NCBI RefSeq assembly: GCF_021372645.1
Contig: NZ_JAJFUC010000026.1
Coordinates: forward strand, 1-64,000
From: Clostridium sp.
GTDB taxonomy: Bacteria; Bacillota; Clostridia; Clostridiales; Clostridiaceae
DNA length: 64,000 nucleotides
Direction of reading: 5' to 3'
Shown here: positions 26,055-34,339 of the stretch, piece after piece
Numbering within the stretch: the first letter of the stretch is position 1
Layout: each line of letters starts with the position of its first letter
Position numbers and translations under genes: made by a program
Notes under the pieces: generated by a model
The model's input: the letters and a program-made list of their open reading frames with translations, nothing else
What the model was told of the DNA's origin: nothing
Databases searched by the model: none

Positions 26055-27305
26055 ATGAAACTTCTTTTAATTGGTTCGGGTGGTAGAGAACATGCTTTAG
26101 CTTGGAAACTTGCAAAGAGTGAAAAGGTAGAAAAGATATTCGTTGCACCTGGTAATGGTGGAACTGCAATTGAAAATAAATGCGAAAATATAAACATAAC
26201 TGATATTGATGAATTAGTTAAATTTGCACAAAAAGAAATTATTGATCTTACAATAGTTGGTCCAGAAGATCCGTTAACAAAAGGTATTGTAAATAAATTC
26301 AAACAAGAAGGCTTAAAGATATTTGGGCCAGCTGAAAGTGCTGCACAGCTTGAAGGCAGTAAAAGTTTTTCTAAAGAATTCATGAAAAAGTATGGAGTTA
26401 AGACTGCCGAATATGAGACATTTACAGATGTGAATGAAGCACTTAAATATTTAGAGTCTTGTTCATATCCAACAGTAGTCAAAGCAGATGGACTCGCAGC
26501 AGGAAAAGGTGTTGCTATTTGCGAAACTAAAGAAGAAGCGATAGATGCAGTAAAATCTTATATGATAGATGATATCTTTAATGGAGCAGGTGAAAAAATA
26601 GTAATAGAAGAATTCCTTGAAGGTGTAGAAGCTTCAATTCTTTCTATTACAGATGGAAAGACAATCATTCCATTTATATCAGGGAAAGACCATAAACAAA
26701 TATTTGATGGGGGGAAAGGCCCAAATACAGGTGGAATGGGAGTATTAGCACCAAATCCTTATGTTACTGAAGATGTAATGAAAGATTTTGAAGATAATAT
26801 AATGGCTAAGACTCTAATTGGAATTCGCGAAGAATGTTTTGATTATAAAGGAATTATTTTCTTTGGTATTATGATTACTAAAAAAGGAACTTATCTTTTA
26901 GAATACAATGTCAGAATGGGAGACCCAGAAACACAATCAGTTCTTTGCTTAATGGAAAGTGATTTAGTCGAAGTTATTGAAGCTGCTCTAAGAGAAGAGT
27001 TATACAAAACTACCATAAAATGGAATAGAGGCGTTTGCATAAACGTTGTTTTAGCATCAAAAGGATATCCTGGAGACTTTGTTAAAGGATATGAAATAAA
27101 AATTGATGAAAAAGTAAAGGATAAGGTATTCCTAGCAGGGGCTAAGGCAGAAGATGGAGTCTTAAAGACAAATGGTGGCAGAGTATTATCAGTTATTGGT
27201 CTTGGAAAAACTTTAGAAGAAGCTCGAAATGATGCTTATGAAAATATTAAATATGTTACTTTTGAAGGTGCATATTATAGAACTGATATAGGAACACATA
27301 AATAA
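26055..27305 (+). CDS. purD: Phosphoribosylamine-glycine ligase (GAR synthetase)
   Basis: A 416-residue ATP-grasp enzyme making GAR from phosphoribosylamine, glycine and ATP. Clear segments are MKLLLIGSGGREHALAWKL at the start, VKADGLAAGKGVAIC near residue 145, DHKQIFDGGKGPNTGGMG near residue 215 and EYNVRMGDPETQ near residue 287. The start used has GGAGG 8 nt upstream; the frame is open nine codons further. It is the last pur gene; a terminator lies about 150 nt downstream. Confidence 0.95.
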   Translation: MKLLLIGSGGREHALAWKLAKSEKVEKIFVAPGNGGTAIENKCENINITDIDELVKFAQKEIIDLTIVGPEDPLTKGIVNKFKQEGLKIFGPAESAAQLEGSKSFSKEFMKKYGVKTAEYETFTDVNEALKYLESCSYPTVVKADGLAAGKGVAICETKEEAIDAVKSYMIDDIFNGAGEKIVIEEFLEGVEASILSITDGKTIIPFISGKDHKQIFDGGKGPNTGGMGVLAPNPYVTEDVMKDFEDNIMAKTLIGIREECFDYKGIIFFGIMITKKGTYLLEYNVRMGDPETQSVLCLMESDLVEVIEAALREELYKTTIKWNRGVCINVVLASKGYPGDFVKGYEIKIDEKVKDKVFLAGAKAEDGVLKTNGGRVLSVIGLGKTLEEARNDAYENIKYVTFEGAYYRTDIGTHK

Positions 27306-27455
27306 TATAAAGTTTTAACATTATATATTAAGTAATCCATTGATTTTAATTTCAATTAATAGTATAGTAACTAATAAATATAATTATTTCTAAAAAAAGG
27401 AAATTGTGATTCGAATATTTACTTGGGCACTTTATGTTCGATGAGTTAGTACTGC

Positions 27456-27486
27456 AACCGACCTTCTTATAGGTCGGTTTTTTGTC
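27456..27486 (+). terminator. Intrinsic terminator of the purine operon
   Basis: Stem AACCGACCT / AGGTCGGTT with a 6-nt loop and a TTTTTT tail. The spacer 27306-27455 shows no gene. Confidence 0.9.
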
Positions 27487-27536
27487 GTAGATAAATAAAA
27501 ATATAAATTATAAATAGAAATTGGGGTATGAATTTT

Positions 27537-27656
27537 ATGAGTATTTTTAATATGTTAAGAAAATATGATGAGTATGAATTTGATAAACTTGGAATTAATC
27601 AAAACGGCACAGATTTTAATGAGGAAGGATATAATAGAAAAGGCGAGTTTTTATAA
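27537..27656 (+). CDS. Small 39-residue ORF with Gly/Asn repeat-like end
   Basis: ATG with GGGG 11 nt upstream opens a 39-codon frame, MSIFNMLRKYDEYEFDKLG and so on. The second half has the spacing seen in Asn/Gly/Tyr repeat proteins (DKLGINQNG, DFNEEGYNRKGEFL). A hairpin with a T-rich tail follows. I do not know a function. It may be a short stand-alone member or a truncated remnant of a longer repeat protein. An overlapping 67-codon frame (27565-27768) looks less protein-like and reads through the terminator. Confidence 0.4.
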   Translation: MSIFNMLRKYDEYEFDKLGINQNGTDFNEEGYNRKGEFL

Positions 27657-27690
27657 ACAAAATATAAATGGAAAACAAAGTAGAAAAAAT

Positions 27691-27726
27691 AAACCAAACT
27701 TTATTAGATTAAAGCTTGGTTTATTT
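27691..27726. terminator. Intrinsic terminator
   Basis: Stem AAACCAAACTTT / AAAGCTTGGTTT with one mismatch and AT-rich flanks, between convergent small ORF and minus-strand lipoprotein gene. Confidence 0.65.
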
Positions 27727-27741
27727 AACATTTATATTGTT

Positions 27742-28350
27742 CTAATTTCTATATTTAATAGTAGATAAATCAGAGACATGATCATACTCTATTGTTTTAT
27801 TGTTATATAAGAATTTTACACCATCAATCCATTCACCTTTAGATTTATTATTAGATTGAAGGAAATTTTCAATTAAAGTATTTGATGTTACTGCACCGCC
27901 AGTTGAACCTTGGAATTTTGGTACCCATTTATTGGTGCCAGAATCAGTTAAGTTTATAGTAACAACTTTCTTTCCGTTTACTGTATCTATAGATTTAACC
28001 TCAATTGGTAATTTATTAAATTTCTTTTCTGATACTGCTTTTGATAATTCTTTCAATTTATCTTCTAAACTTAAACTTTCATTTACTTCAATAGAACTTG
28101 ATTCGTTAGGTTCTAAAGAATTTTCATCTATAGTATAGATAGAAAGTTTTATCTTATTTACCTTTGCATCTTCTTTAGATGTATTATTTTCTGTTGTAGA
28201 AGAGCTATTGCTGTCCTTATTTTGATCTACAGTAGTAGTATTAGAGTTAGTAGCATCATTAAGTTTTGTAGTATTATTAGGTTTTGTAGTACAAGAAACC
28301 AGTGTAATACTTAACATTAAAACTGAAACTAAAATTAATTTTTTAGTCAT
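27742..28350 (-). CDS. GerMN-domain lipoprotein
   Basis: A 202-residue secreted lipoprotein. The signal peptide ends at lipobox ITLVSC (Cys20), followed by a Thr/Asn/Ser-rich linker to about residue 65. The C-terminal domain has the GerMN/sporulation pattern: KVVTINLTDSGTNKW, then FQGSTGGAVTSNTLIENFLQ and WIDGVKFLYNNK. Such domains occur in spore germination/sporulation proteins (GerM), so an envelope role during sporulation is plausible but inferred. SD GGAGGTG precedes the ATG on the minus strand. It is a single gene. Confidence 0.78.
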   Translation of the reverse strand: MTKKLILVSVLMLSITLVSCTTKPNNTTKLNDATNSNTTTVDQNKDSNSSSTTENNTSKEDAKVNKIKLSIYTIDENSLEPNESSSIEVNESLSLEDKLKELSKAVSEKKFNKLPIEVKSIDTVNGKKVVTINLTDSGTNKWVPKFQGSTGGAVTSNTLIENFLQSNNKSKGEWIDGVKFLYNNKTIEYDHVSDLSTIKYRN

Positions 28351-28828
28351 AATATGTACACCTCCTATGTTTAGTCATATTCAAATCGTATCTTGGAGCC
28401 TTATTTTCTTTCAAGTACCTTAAGCATTAATTCTATAAATTATCTTAATTAATTATATCATATGCAATTTAAAAATAAAAGTGCATTATATTTAGATTAC
28501 CGTAAAATAAATGCAGAGGAGAACTTTTACTTTTGTTCCAATACGTGGAATTTGAATTTTGGTACAAAATATTCCTAAGTCATTCAAAATAATTTTTTTA
28601 ATTTTATTCATTTAGCTCTATAATAATCCACGTAAAGCTCTGAAAAGTTGTGTCAATTTATTATCGAAAACTCTTATGTGTGATTCTTTATTAGAAAATT
28701 TACTACTCTTTTCATATAAAATTCCCCCTTACAGCTTCATTTATATCTTTTTTAGCTTTCTTTAATTCATTATCAAGTTCATATTTAACGTCATATTTTA
28801 AATTATTATTAATCTTTCTTTTTGATAT
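28351..28828. other. Intergenic, partly decayed coding DNA
   Basis: Contains the promoter region of the GerMN lipoprotein, then sequence with short minus-strand peptide-like stretches (for example KYDVKYELDNELKKAKKDI) broken by stops. Probably further debris of the neighbouring transposase or of another lost gene. No intact gene. Confidence 0.4.
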
Positions 28829-29123
28829 TTATTCAACTTCTTGCAATAAATCCCGATTACTATGTTCTAAACAGAGTAATTTAGCCATTGCATCTTAAAT
28901 TTATTTGGACCATTTTTTTCTATATACATAGTTGCGATTATAAGTTACACTATCAAAACAAGTATTTATTGTGCGCTTCCTTTTGTCTTTGTATCTATAA
29001 ATTGTTTTATCTCTATTATATAAGTAAATCATTATTTATTATTTCAAAAGCCTTTCGTAAAATATCACAACCTATTTCATAAAGAAAATCCGAAATTTTT
29101 TTCTCAATACTATTGAATGTTAA
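28829..29123 (-). pseudogene. Decayed ISLre2-family (UPF0236) transposase
   Basis: On the minus strand, from about 29123 downward, the frame reads LTFNSIEKKISDFLYEIGCD, then ILRKAFEIINNDLLI and a stop, then (after stops/frameshift) YRYKDKRKRTINTCFDSVTY and NRNYVYRKKW. This order, an N-terminal helical segment followed by a YRxKxKRxRTIxTxFGxVxYxRxxY block, is the N-terminal signature of ISLre2-type transposases. A further short frame at 28888-28829 (MAKLLCLEHSNRDLLQEVE) resembles the C-terminal region, suggesting an internal deletion. No inverted repeats were identified. It is non-functional. Confidence 0.55.
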
Positions 29124-29306
29124 GTTACTATGATTCTATATTATTAACTATATAAATTCCTTCTTTCAATGTATTTGTTTCTTAATTATATTGTATTAAG
29201 GATTTATATGTTTGGGAAGATATTCTTCAATATATATGGAATAGCTTCCCTCATTTTTGCCTACAAAAATTTTACGCACATATAGATGGAAAAAAATGAG
29301 AAATAT
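29124..29306. other. Intergenic spacer
   Basis: AT-rich DNA between the transposase remnant and the fab promoter. No supported feature. Confidence 0.4.
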
Positions 29307-29363
29307 TTGACAATGGATTTTTAGTATAGTATATTTTGATTATCAAACTATTTGATATTAAAA
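29307..29363 (+). promoter_or_regulatory. fab operon promoter with FabT-like operator
   Basis: TTGACA (29307-29312), 17 bp, TATATT (29330-29335) is a strong promoter. Directly on its downstream edge lies the perfect palindrome TTTGAT-T-ATCAAA (29335-29347), followed by a second imperfect copy TTTGATATTAAA (29351-29362). The palindrome matches the streptococcal FabT site core. It would cover the transcription start, fitting repression by the MarR/FabT-like first gene. The leader to that gene is about 260 nt; it contains a short peptide-like frame (29450-29560) without a start. Confidence 0.65.
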
Positions 29364-29602
29364 CTTTTTATGACATGCGTATTTAGAATTAAATAATCAT
29401 CTTACATTTTTGTTTAATTAAAAGATAAGGTATATTCAAAAGATAAAAAACTAGAGTATGCGAGCTATTTTGTAGAATATTTAATTAGTGAGTTTATACC
29501 TAATATTTATATGAGTGAAAGTACATTTTTATTAGATTCAAAATATATATTCCATATTTAGAAAAGTATTTTTTTAGAGGCCAAAGTGGAGAGGGCAGAT
29601 GA

Positions 29603-30055
29603 ATGAATAAATCAACAATAGTGATTAACGAGCTTTTGGTGCAGTTATTTAATAGTGTTTTACAAATTGAGGAACAAAGTTTAAAAAATGGTGTGCTTTC
29701 AGATCTATCAATAACAGAAGTGCATACAATAGAGGCTATTGGAATATACAGTGAAAGAACAATGTCAGAAGTAGCTCAGAAATTAAAAATTACTGTAAGT
29801 ACTTTAACAACTGCTATAAATAAATTAATAATAAAGGGATATGTAGTAAGAAAAAAAATAGAGACAGATAGAAGAGTTGTCTTAGTTAAGTTAACTAAAA
29901 GAGGTAAATTAGCCTTTAGACTTCATCAAAAATTTCATGGAGAAATGATAAATAATGCAATAGAAGGATTAAGGTTGAAAGAGGAAGAAATTTTGATTTC
30001 CTCTTTAAATAAGATAAACGATTTTTTAAAAGAAAAATATAAATTAGAACAATAA
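29603..30055 (+). CDS. fabT: MarR-family regulator, FabT-like
   Basis: A 150-residue MarR-type winged-helix protein: dimerisation helices at both ends, recognition region around LKITVSTLTTAINKLI (about residues 56-71) and wing KIETDRRVVLVKLT. Its position as first gene of a fab/acc operon in streptococcal order suggests FabT, which binds DNA with acyl-ACP as co-repressor. A matching TTTGATTATCAAA palindrome lies at the promoter upstream. Symbol is by context and family, not proof of orthology. SD GGAGAGG is 8 nt before the ATG; fabH follows after 11 nt. Confidence 0.8.
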   Translation: MNKSTIVINELLVQLFNSVLQIEEQSLKNGVLSDLSITEVHTIEAIGIYSERTMSEVAQKLKITVSTLTTAINKLIIKGYVVRKKIETDRRVVLVKLTKRGKLAFRLHQKFHGEMINNAIEGLRLKEEEILISSLNKINDFLKEKYKLEQ

Positions 30056-30066
30056 AGGAGAATACT

Positions 30067-31044
30067 ATGAGTAATGTTAAAATTTGTGGAATTGGTGCAT
30101 ATTTACCACCATTAGTAGTTACAAACAATAAAATAGGCGAATTCGTTGAAACCAATGATGAATGGATAGTTCAAAGGACAGGGATTAGTGAAAGAAGAAT
30201 TTCAGAAGGTGAAAATACATCTGAAATAGCTACTAAGGCGGCTAAATTGGCTCTTGAAAGAGCAGGAATTGATTCAAAAGATTTGGATTTAATAATAGTT
30301 GCTACGATTAGTCCTGATGCTTTTATACCATCAGTTGCATGTTTAGTGCAAAGTAATTTAGATGCAGATAATGCAGCTTGTTTTGACATAAGTGTTGCAT
30401 GTTCAGGATTTGTATATGCATTAGAAGTTGCAAATGCAATGATGAAATCTATGAATTATAAAAATGCTTTAGTAATTGGAGCAGAAGTTCTTTCAAAGGT
30501 AACAGATTGGACTGATAGAGGCACTTGCATTCTTTTTGGTGATGGTGCTGGTGCAGTTGTGCTTAAGCACGAACAAGACGAAACAAAAGGAATTATTAAA
30601 TCATATTTAAGATCAGATGGGAAAAAGGGAGAAGCATTAACTATAGGTGGAACTGATTTTGATACTCCTTTTTCTAAAGAAAAAATGATAGCAGATAAAT
30701 TAATAAGAATGAATGGTAGAGAAATACTTAGATTTGCAGTACCAGCAATAGTAGATGCTGTTAATGAAGTATTAAAAGATACTGATGTTTCATTAGATGA
30801 AATTAAATATATAGTACCACATCAAGCTAATTATAGAATTATAAAATCAGCAGCTCAAAAACTAGAATTAGAAGAAGAAAAATTCTACTTAAATCTAGAT
30901 AGAGTGGGCAATACATCAGGTGCATCGGTGCCAATAGCTTTAAATGAGATGTATGAAAAAAACTTGATTAACAAAGGAGATAAATTTATATTGGTTGCAT
31001 TTGGTGGGGGATTAACTTATGCAGCTACATTAGTAGAATGGTAA
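30067..31044 (+). CDS. fabH: 3-oxoacyl-ACP synthase III
   Basis: This 325-residue initiating condensing enzyme joins acetyl-CoA (or a similar primer) to malonyl-ACP. The Cys-His-Asn triad is visible: FDISVACSGFVYALE (Cys near 112), VPHQANYRI (His near 252) and GNTSGASVPIAL (Asn near 282). The N-terminal GIGAYLPPLVVTN and NDEWIVQRTGISERR segments are typical. SD AAAGGAG precedes the ATG. A spacer with a palindromic repeat separates it from acpP. Confidence 0.95.
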   Translation: MSNVKICGIGAYLPPLVVTNNKIGEFVETNDEWIVQRTGISERRISEGENTSEIATKAAKLALERAGIDSKDLDLIIVATISPDAFIPSVACLVQSNLDADNAACFDISVACSGFVYALEVANAMMKSMNYKNALVIGAEVLSKVTDWTDRGTCILFGDGAGAVVLKHEQDETKGIIKSYLRSDGKKGEALTIGGTDFDTPFSKEKMIADKLIRMNGREILRFAVPAIVDAVNEVLKDTDVSLDEIKYIVPHQANYRIIKSAAQKLELEEEKFYLNLDRVGNTSGASVPIALNEMYEKNLINKGDKFILVAFGGGLTYAATLVEW

Positions 31045-31109
31045 TGGGGACTATTTCAATATTAAGTTGATTTTTTAAATTAGCTGAGATTAACTTTTAA
31101 TAAGTGTAA

Positions 31110-31225
31110 AATGTTCAGTTGGGAATATGCAATTAAAAAAGTTTTCTGCAGGATTTTAAAATTATACATAACTTTTGAACTCCTATGAAGATTGTTATTA
31201 ATTGTAAATTATCAATTGTTAATTA
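31110..31225. repeat. Palindromic repeat between fabH and acpP
   Basis: The non-coding spacer contains TTCTGCAGGATTTTAAAA then TATACATAACTTTTG, closely matching the core of the purC-purF element (TCCTGCGGATTTTGAAAA then TATGCACTTTAG). The right end has AATTGTAAATTATCAATTGT words like that element's ends. It is a diverged copy of the same family. Confidence 0.5.
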
Positions 31226-31260
31226 AAATAAAAAATAGATATTTATGGAGGTATAAAATT

Positions 31261-31479
31261 ATGTTATTTGAGGAAATTAGAGAAGTTATATGTGAACAAT
31301 TAGGAATTGAAAAGGAAGAAGTAAAATTAGAAACAACATTTGAAGATTTAGGTGCTGATTCTTTAGATTTATTTCAAATAATAATTGAAATTGAAGAGAA
31401 ATATGATATACAAATAGAAGATGTTGAAGGTTTAAAAACTATAAAAGACGCAGTAGATTATGCAGAAAAGAATAAATAG
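31261..31479 (+). CDS. acpP: Acyl carrier protein
   Basis: A 72-residue acidic ACP. The phosphopantetheine attachment site is Ser34 in [19 protein letters not shown]. The start at [14 protein letters not shown] has GGAGG 10 nt upstream; the open frame extends 23 codons further without SD or homology. It sits inside the fab operon and carries the acyl chains handled by the neighbouring enzymes. It is slightly shorter than the usual 75-80 residues but complete. Confidence 0.94.
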   Translation: MLFEEIREVICEQLGIEKEEVKLETTFEDLGADSLDLFQIIIEIEEKYDIQIEDVEGLKTIKDAVDYAEKNK

Positions 31480-31698
31480 AAATAAACAAAGAATATATTT
31501 TGGAAATATGACTTATTTTTAATTTTTAGTAATGTAATTGATAATTACATGTTAGATATAGTAAAATTAATTTTATGGTAGGTTATTTTACCTAGAATAG
31601 ATTTAAATACAATAAAAAATAAAAAAATTTTTCCATTATTTTATTAAACGTAGTATGAGTAATATTTTATAATTTGATAATGGTAGGAGGAATTTGTT

Positions 31699-32640
31699 GT
31701 GGAAAAAAATAGAGTATGTGAACTATTAGAAATAAAATATCCTATATTTCAAGGAGCTATGGCAAGAATTGCAGATGCTTCTTTAGCTTCAGCGGTAAGT
31801 GAAGCTGGTGGACTTGGAATAATAACAGGTGCAGCACCAACAGAATGGGTAAGAGAACAAATACAAGAAACTAAAAAGTTAACAAATAAACCATTTGGTG
31901 TAAATATAATGCTAATGGCAGAAAATGCAGAGGAAATAGCAGAATTAGTATGTGAAGAAGGTGTATCTGTTATTACAACAGGTGCAGGTAGTCCTGGTAA
32001 ATATATGGAGAAATGGAAGTCACACGGAATAAAGGTTATACCAGTTGTAGCTTCAGTTGCTCTAGCTAAAAGAATGGTAAAAGCAGGTGCTGATGCAATT
32101 ATAGCAGAAGGAACTGAATCAGGTGGCCATGTAGGTCAATTAACAACAATGGCATTAGTTCCTCAAGTAGTAGATGCGGTTGAAGTGCCAGTTATAGCAG
32201 CAGGTGGAATTGGTGATGGTAGAGGAGTAGCAGCATCATTTATGTTAGGTGCTGAAGGAATTCAAGTTGGAACAAGATTCCTAGTAGCTAAAGAATGTAC
32301 TATACATCAAAATTATAAAGACAAAGTATTAAAAGCTAATGATATAGATACAGAAGTGACAGGTAGACCAACAGGTCATCCAGTTAGAGTTCTTAGAAAT
32401 AAACTTGCAAGAACTTATCTTAAGTTAGAAAAAGAAGGGGCATCTGCTGAAGAGTTAGAAAAACTTGGTGTGGGCGCGTTGAAAAAGGCTGTTGTAGATG
32501 GTGATGTTGATAATGGATCGCTTATGTCAGGCCAAATTGCAGGGCTTATTAATAAGGAGCAAACATGCAAAGAAATGATTGAAGAATTATTTGATGAAGC
32601 AAAAGAATTATTCGAGAAATTTGGAGGAAAGTATGAATAG
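31699..32640 (+). CDS. fabK: Enoyl-ACP reductase II (FMN)
   Basis: A 313-residue FMN-dependent TIM-barrel enoyl-ACP reductase, of the nitronate monooxygenase/2NPD superfamily, that reduces trans-2-enoyl-ACP to acyl-ACP. Typical segments: YPIFQGAMARIADASLASAVSEAGGLGII at the start, AEGTESGGHVGQLTTMALVPQ near residue 135 and PVIAAGGIGDGRGVAASFMLGAEGIQVGTRF near residue 165. No fabI or fabV is nearby. The start is GTG with TAGGAGG 8 nt upstream; the stop overlaps the fabD start. Confidence 0.94.
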   Translation: MEKNRVCELLEIKYPIFQGAMARIADASLASAVSEAGGLGIITGAAPTEWVREQIQETKKLTNKPFGVNIMLMAENAEEIAELVCEEGVSVITTGAGSPGKYMEKWKSHGIKVIPVVASVALAKRMVKAGADAIIAEGTESGGHVGQLTTMALVPQVVDAVEVPVIAAGGIGDGRGVAASFMLGAEGIQVGTRFLVAKECTIHQNYKDKVLKANDIDTEVTGRPTGHPVRVLRNKLARTYLKLEKEGASAEELEKLGVGALKKAVVDGDVDNGSLMSGQIAGLINKEQTCKEMIEELFDEAKELFEKFGGKYE

Positions 32641-33565
32641 TAATAAAACTGCATTTCTTTTTCCAGGTCAGGGAGTTCAAACAATTGAGATGGCAAAAGA
32701 ACTTTGCGAAAATATACCAGAATGTATGGAAATTTTAGAGCGTAGTGAAGAAATCTTGAATATGCCTATAAAGAAAATGATGTTTGAAGGCCCAGATGAA
32801 CTTCTTACAGCAACAGAAAATGCACAACCGACAATTCTTGTTGCATCACTTATTGCATTAAAAGCTTTAGAAATAAATAATATTGAAGCAGATTATGCAG
32901 CAGGACTTAGCCTAGGTGAATATGCTGCCTTAATATATGGAGGAGCACTTTCTTTAGAAGAAGGATTATTACTTATAAAAGAAAGAGGAAGAATAATGGG
33001 TAGTGCTCTACCAGAAGGCTTAGGAAAAATGGCTGCTATACTAAAGTTAAATGATGAAAAAGTAAAAGAATTGTTAGATAGAGCAAGTGAATTTGGAATA
33101 GCAGAAGGTGCTAATTTCAACTGTCCAGGTCAAGTAGTTATTTCTGGTGAAAATAAAGCAATAGATGAAGCTGTAAAGATTGCAAAAGAACTTGGAGGCC
33201 TTGGAATGCCTCTAAAGGTTAGTGGACCGTTTCATAGTTCGCTTCTTGAACCAGCAAGTGAAGAATTCTTTAATACTATAAAAACTGTAAATATTAAAGA
33301 ACTTAATAAAGTAGTATATTCCAACGTTAAGGGTCTTCCTTATGAACGTGAAGATGATGTTAGAGATTTACTTAAAAGACATATAAGAACCTCTGTGCTT
33401 TTTGAGAAAACTATAAACCATATGATTGAAAGTGGTGTAGATACATTTATTGAAGTTGGACCAGGAAAAGCACTTAGAGGATTTGTTAAGAAAATAAATA
33501 AAAATGTGAAGCTTTTAAATGTTGAAGATATGGCTTCTTTAAAAACTACAATTGATGCAATTTAG
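32633..33565 (+). CDS. fabD: Malonyl-CoA:ACP transacylase
   Basis: A 310-residue enzyme that loads malonyl groups onto ACP. It shows FLFPGQGVQTIEMAKEL near the start, the nucleophile loop GLSLGEYAAL (Ser near residue 91, with Leu in place of the usual His of GHSxGE), the Arg in LLIKERGRIM, and the catalytic His in GPFHSSLLEP. The start MNSNKTAFLFPG overlaps the fabK stop, with GGAGG 5 nt upstream. The frame is open 18 codons upstream but that part lies in fabK. Confidence 0.94.
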   Translation: MNSNKTAFLFPGQGVQTIEMAKELCENIPECMEILERSEEILNMPIKKMMFEGPDELLTATENAQPTILVASLIALKALEINNIEADYAAGLSLGEYAALIYGGALSLEEGLLLIKERGRIMGSALPEGLGKMAAILKLNDEKVKELLDRASEFGIAEGANFNCPGQVVISGENKAIDEAVKIAKELGGLGMPLKVSGPFHSSLLEPASEEFFNTIKTVNIKELNKVVYSNVKGLPYEREDDVRDLLKRHIRTSVLFEKTINHMIESGVDTFIEVGPGKALRGFVKKINKNVKLLNVEDMASLKTTIDAI

Positions 33566-33580
33566 GAGGTAATTATTTAT

Positions 33581-34321
33581 ATGCTAAAAGGAAAATGTGC
33601 TATTATTACAGGTGCATCAAGAGGGCTTGGAAAAGCAATTGCTTTAAAGTTAGCGTCTCTTGGAGCTAATATAGTTTTAAATTATAGAAGTAGTGAAAAT
33701 GAAGCAATAGACGTTGAAAATGAAATAAAAGAAATGGGTGTTCAAGTTATAAGTGTAAAAGGAGATATTTCTAAATTAGAAGAAGTAGAAAATCTTATAG
33801 GTGCAGCTAAAGAAAAATTCGGCAATATTGACATCATGGTAAATAATGCTGGAATTACAAAAGATACATTAATACTTAGAATGAAAGAAGAAGATTTTGA
33901 TAGTGTTATTGATGTAAATCTAAAAGGCGTATTTAATTGCTTAAAATCTATTACTCCAATTATGGTTAAACAAAAATGTGGAAAAATAATAAATATTTCA
34001 TCAGTTGTTGGACTTACAGGAAATGCAGGGCAAGTTAATTATGCAGCATCGAAGGCTGGTGTAATTGGAATGACAAAGTCACTTGCTAAAGAACTTGGTT
34101 CTAGAGGGATTACTGTAAATGCAGTAGCACCGGGATTTATTGAAACAGATATGACACATGAATTAAATGATAAAGTTAAGGAAGAAGCAAAGAAAAATAT
34201 ACCACTTAAGAGATTTGGAAATCCAGAAGATGTAGCAAATGTTGTAGCGTTCCTTGCAAGTGAAGGTTCAAATTATGTTACAGGTCAAGTTATCCAAGTT
34301 GATGGTGGAATGTTAATGTAA
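33581..34321 (+). CDS. fabG: 3-oxoacyl-ACP reductase
   Basis: A 246-residue classical short-chain dehydrogenase reducing 3-oxoacyl-ACP with NADPH. Nucleotide-binding TGASRGLGKAIALKL is at residues 9-23, NNAGITKDTLILRM near 88, the catalytic Ser in INISSVVGLTGNAGQVNY, and YAASKAG with the Tyr-Lys pair near 152-156. The C-terminal YVTGQVIQVDGGMLM ending is typical of FabG. SD GGAGG precedes the ATG; fabF follows 18 nt after the stop. Confidence 0.95.
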   Translation: MLKGKCAIITGASRGLGKAIALKLASLGANIVLNYRSSENEAIDVENEIKEMGVQVISVKGDISKLEEVENLIGAAKEKFGNIDIMVNNAGITKDTLILRMKEEDFDSVIDVNLKGVFNCLKSITPIMVKQKCGKIINISSVVGLTGNAGQVNYAASKAGVIGMTKSLAKELGSRGITVNAVAPGFIETDMTHELNDKVKEEAKKNIPLKRFGNPEDVANVVAFLASEGSNYVTGQVIQVDGGMLM

Positions 34322-34339
34322 TGGAGGAAGAGTTAAGTT

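Noticed and set aside
26051..26482. 143-codon frame antisense to purD
   Set aside because: Mirror of a strongly coding gene; Ser/Leu-rich translation, no SD.
27565..27768. 67-codon frame overlapping the 39-residue ORF
   Set aside because: Runs through the terminator hairpin, and its end overlaps the 3' end of the minus-strand lipoprotein gene; the 39-codon frame has the better start.
28888..29082. 64-codon plus-strand frame
   Set aside because: Opposite strand of the decayed ISLre2-type transposase, whose minus-strand translation is far more protein-like.
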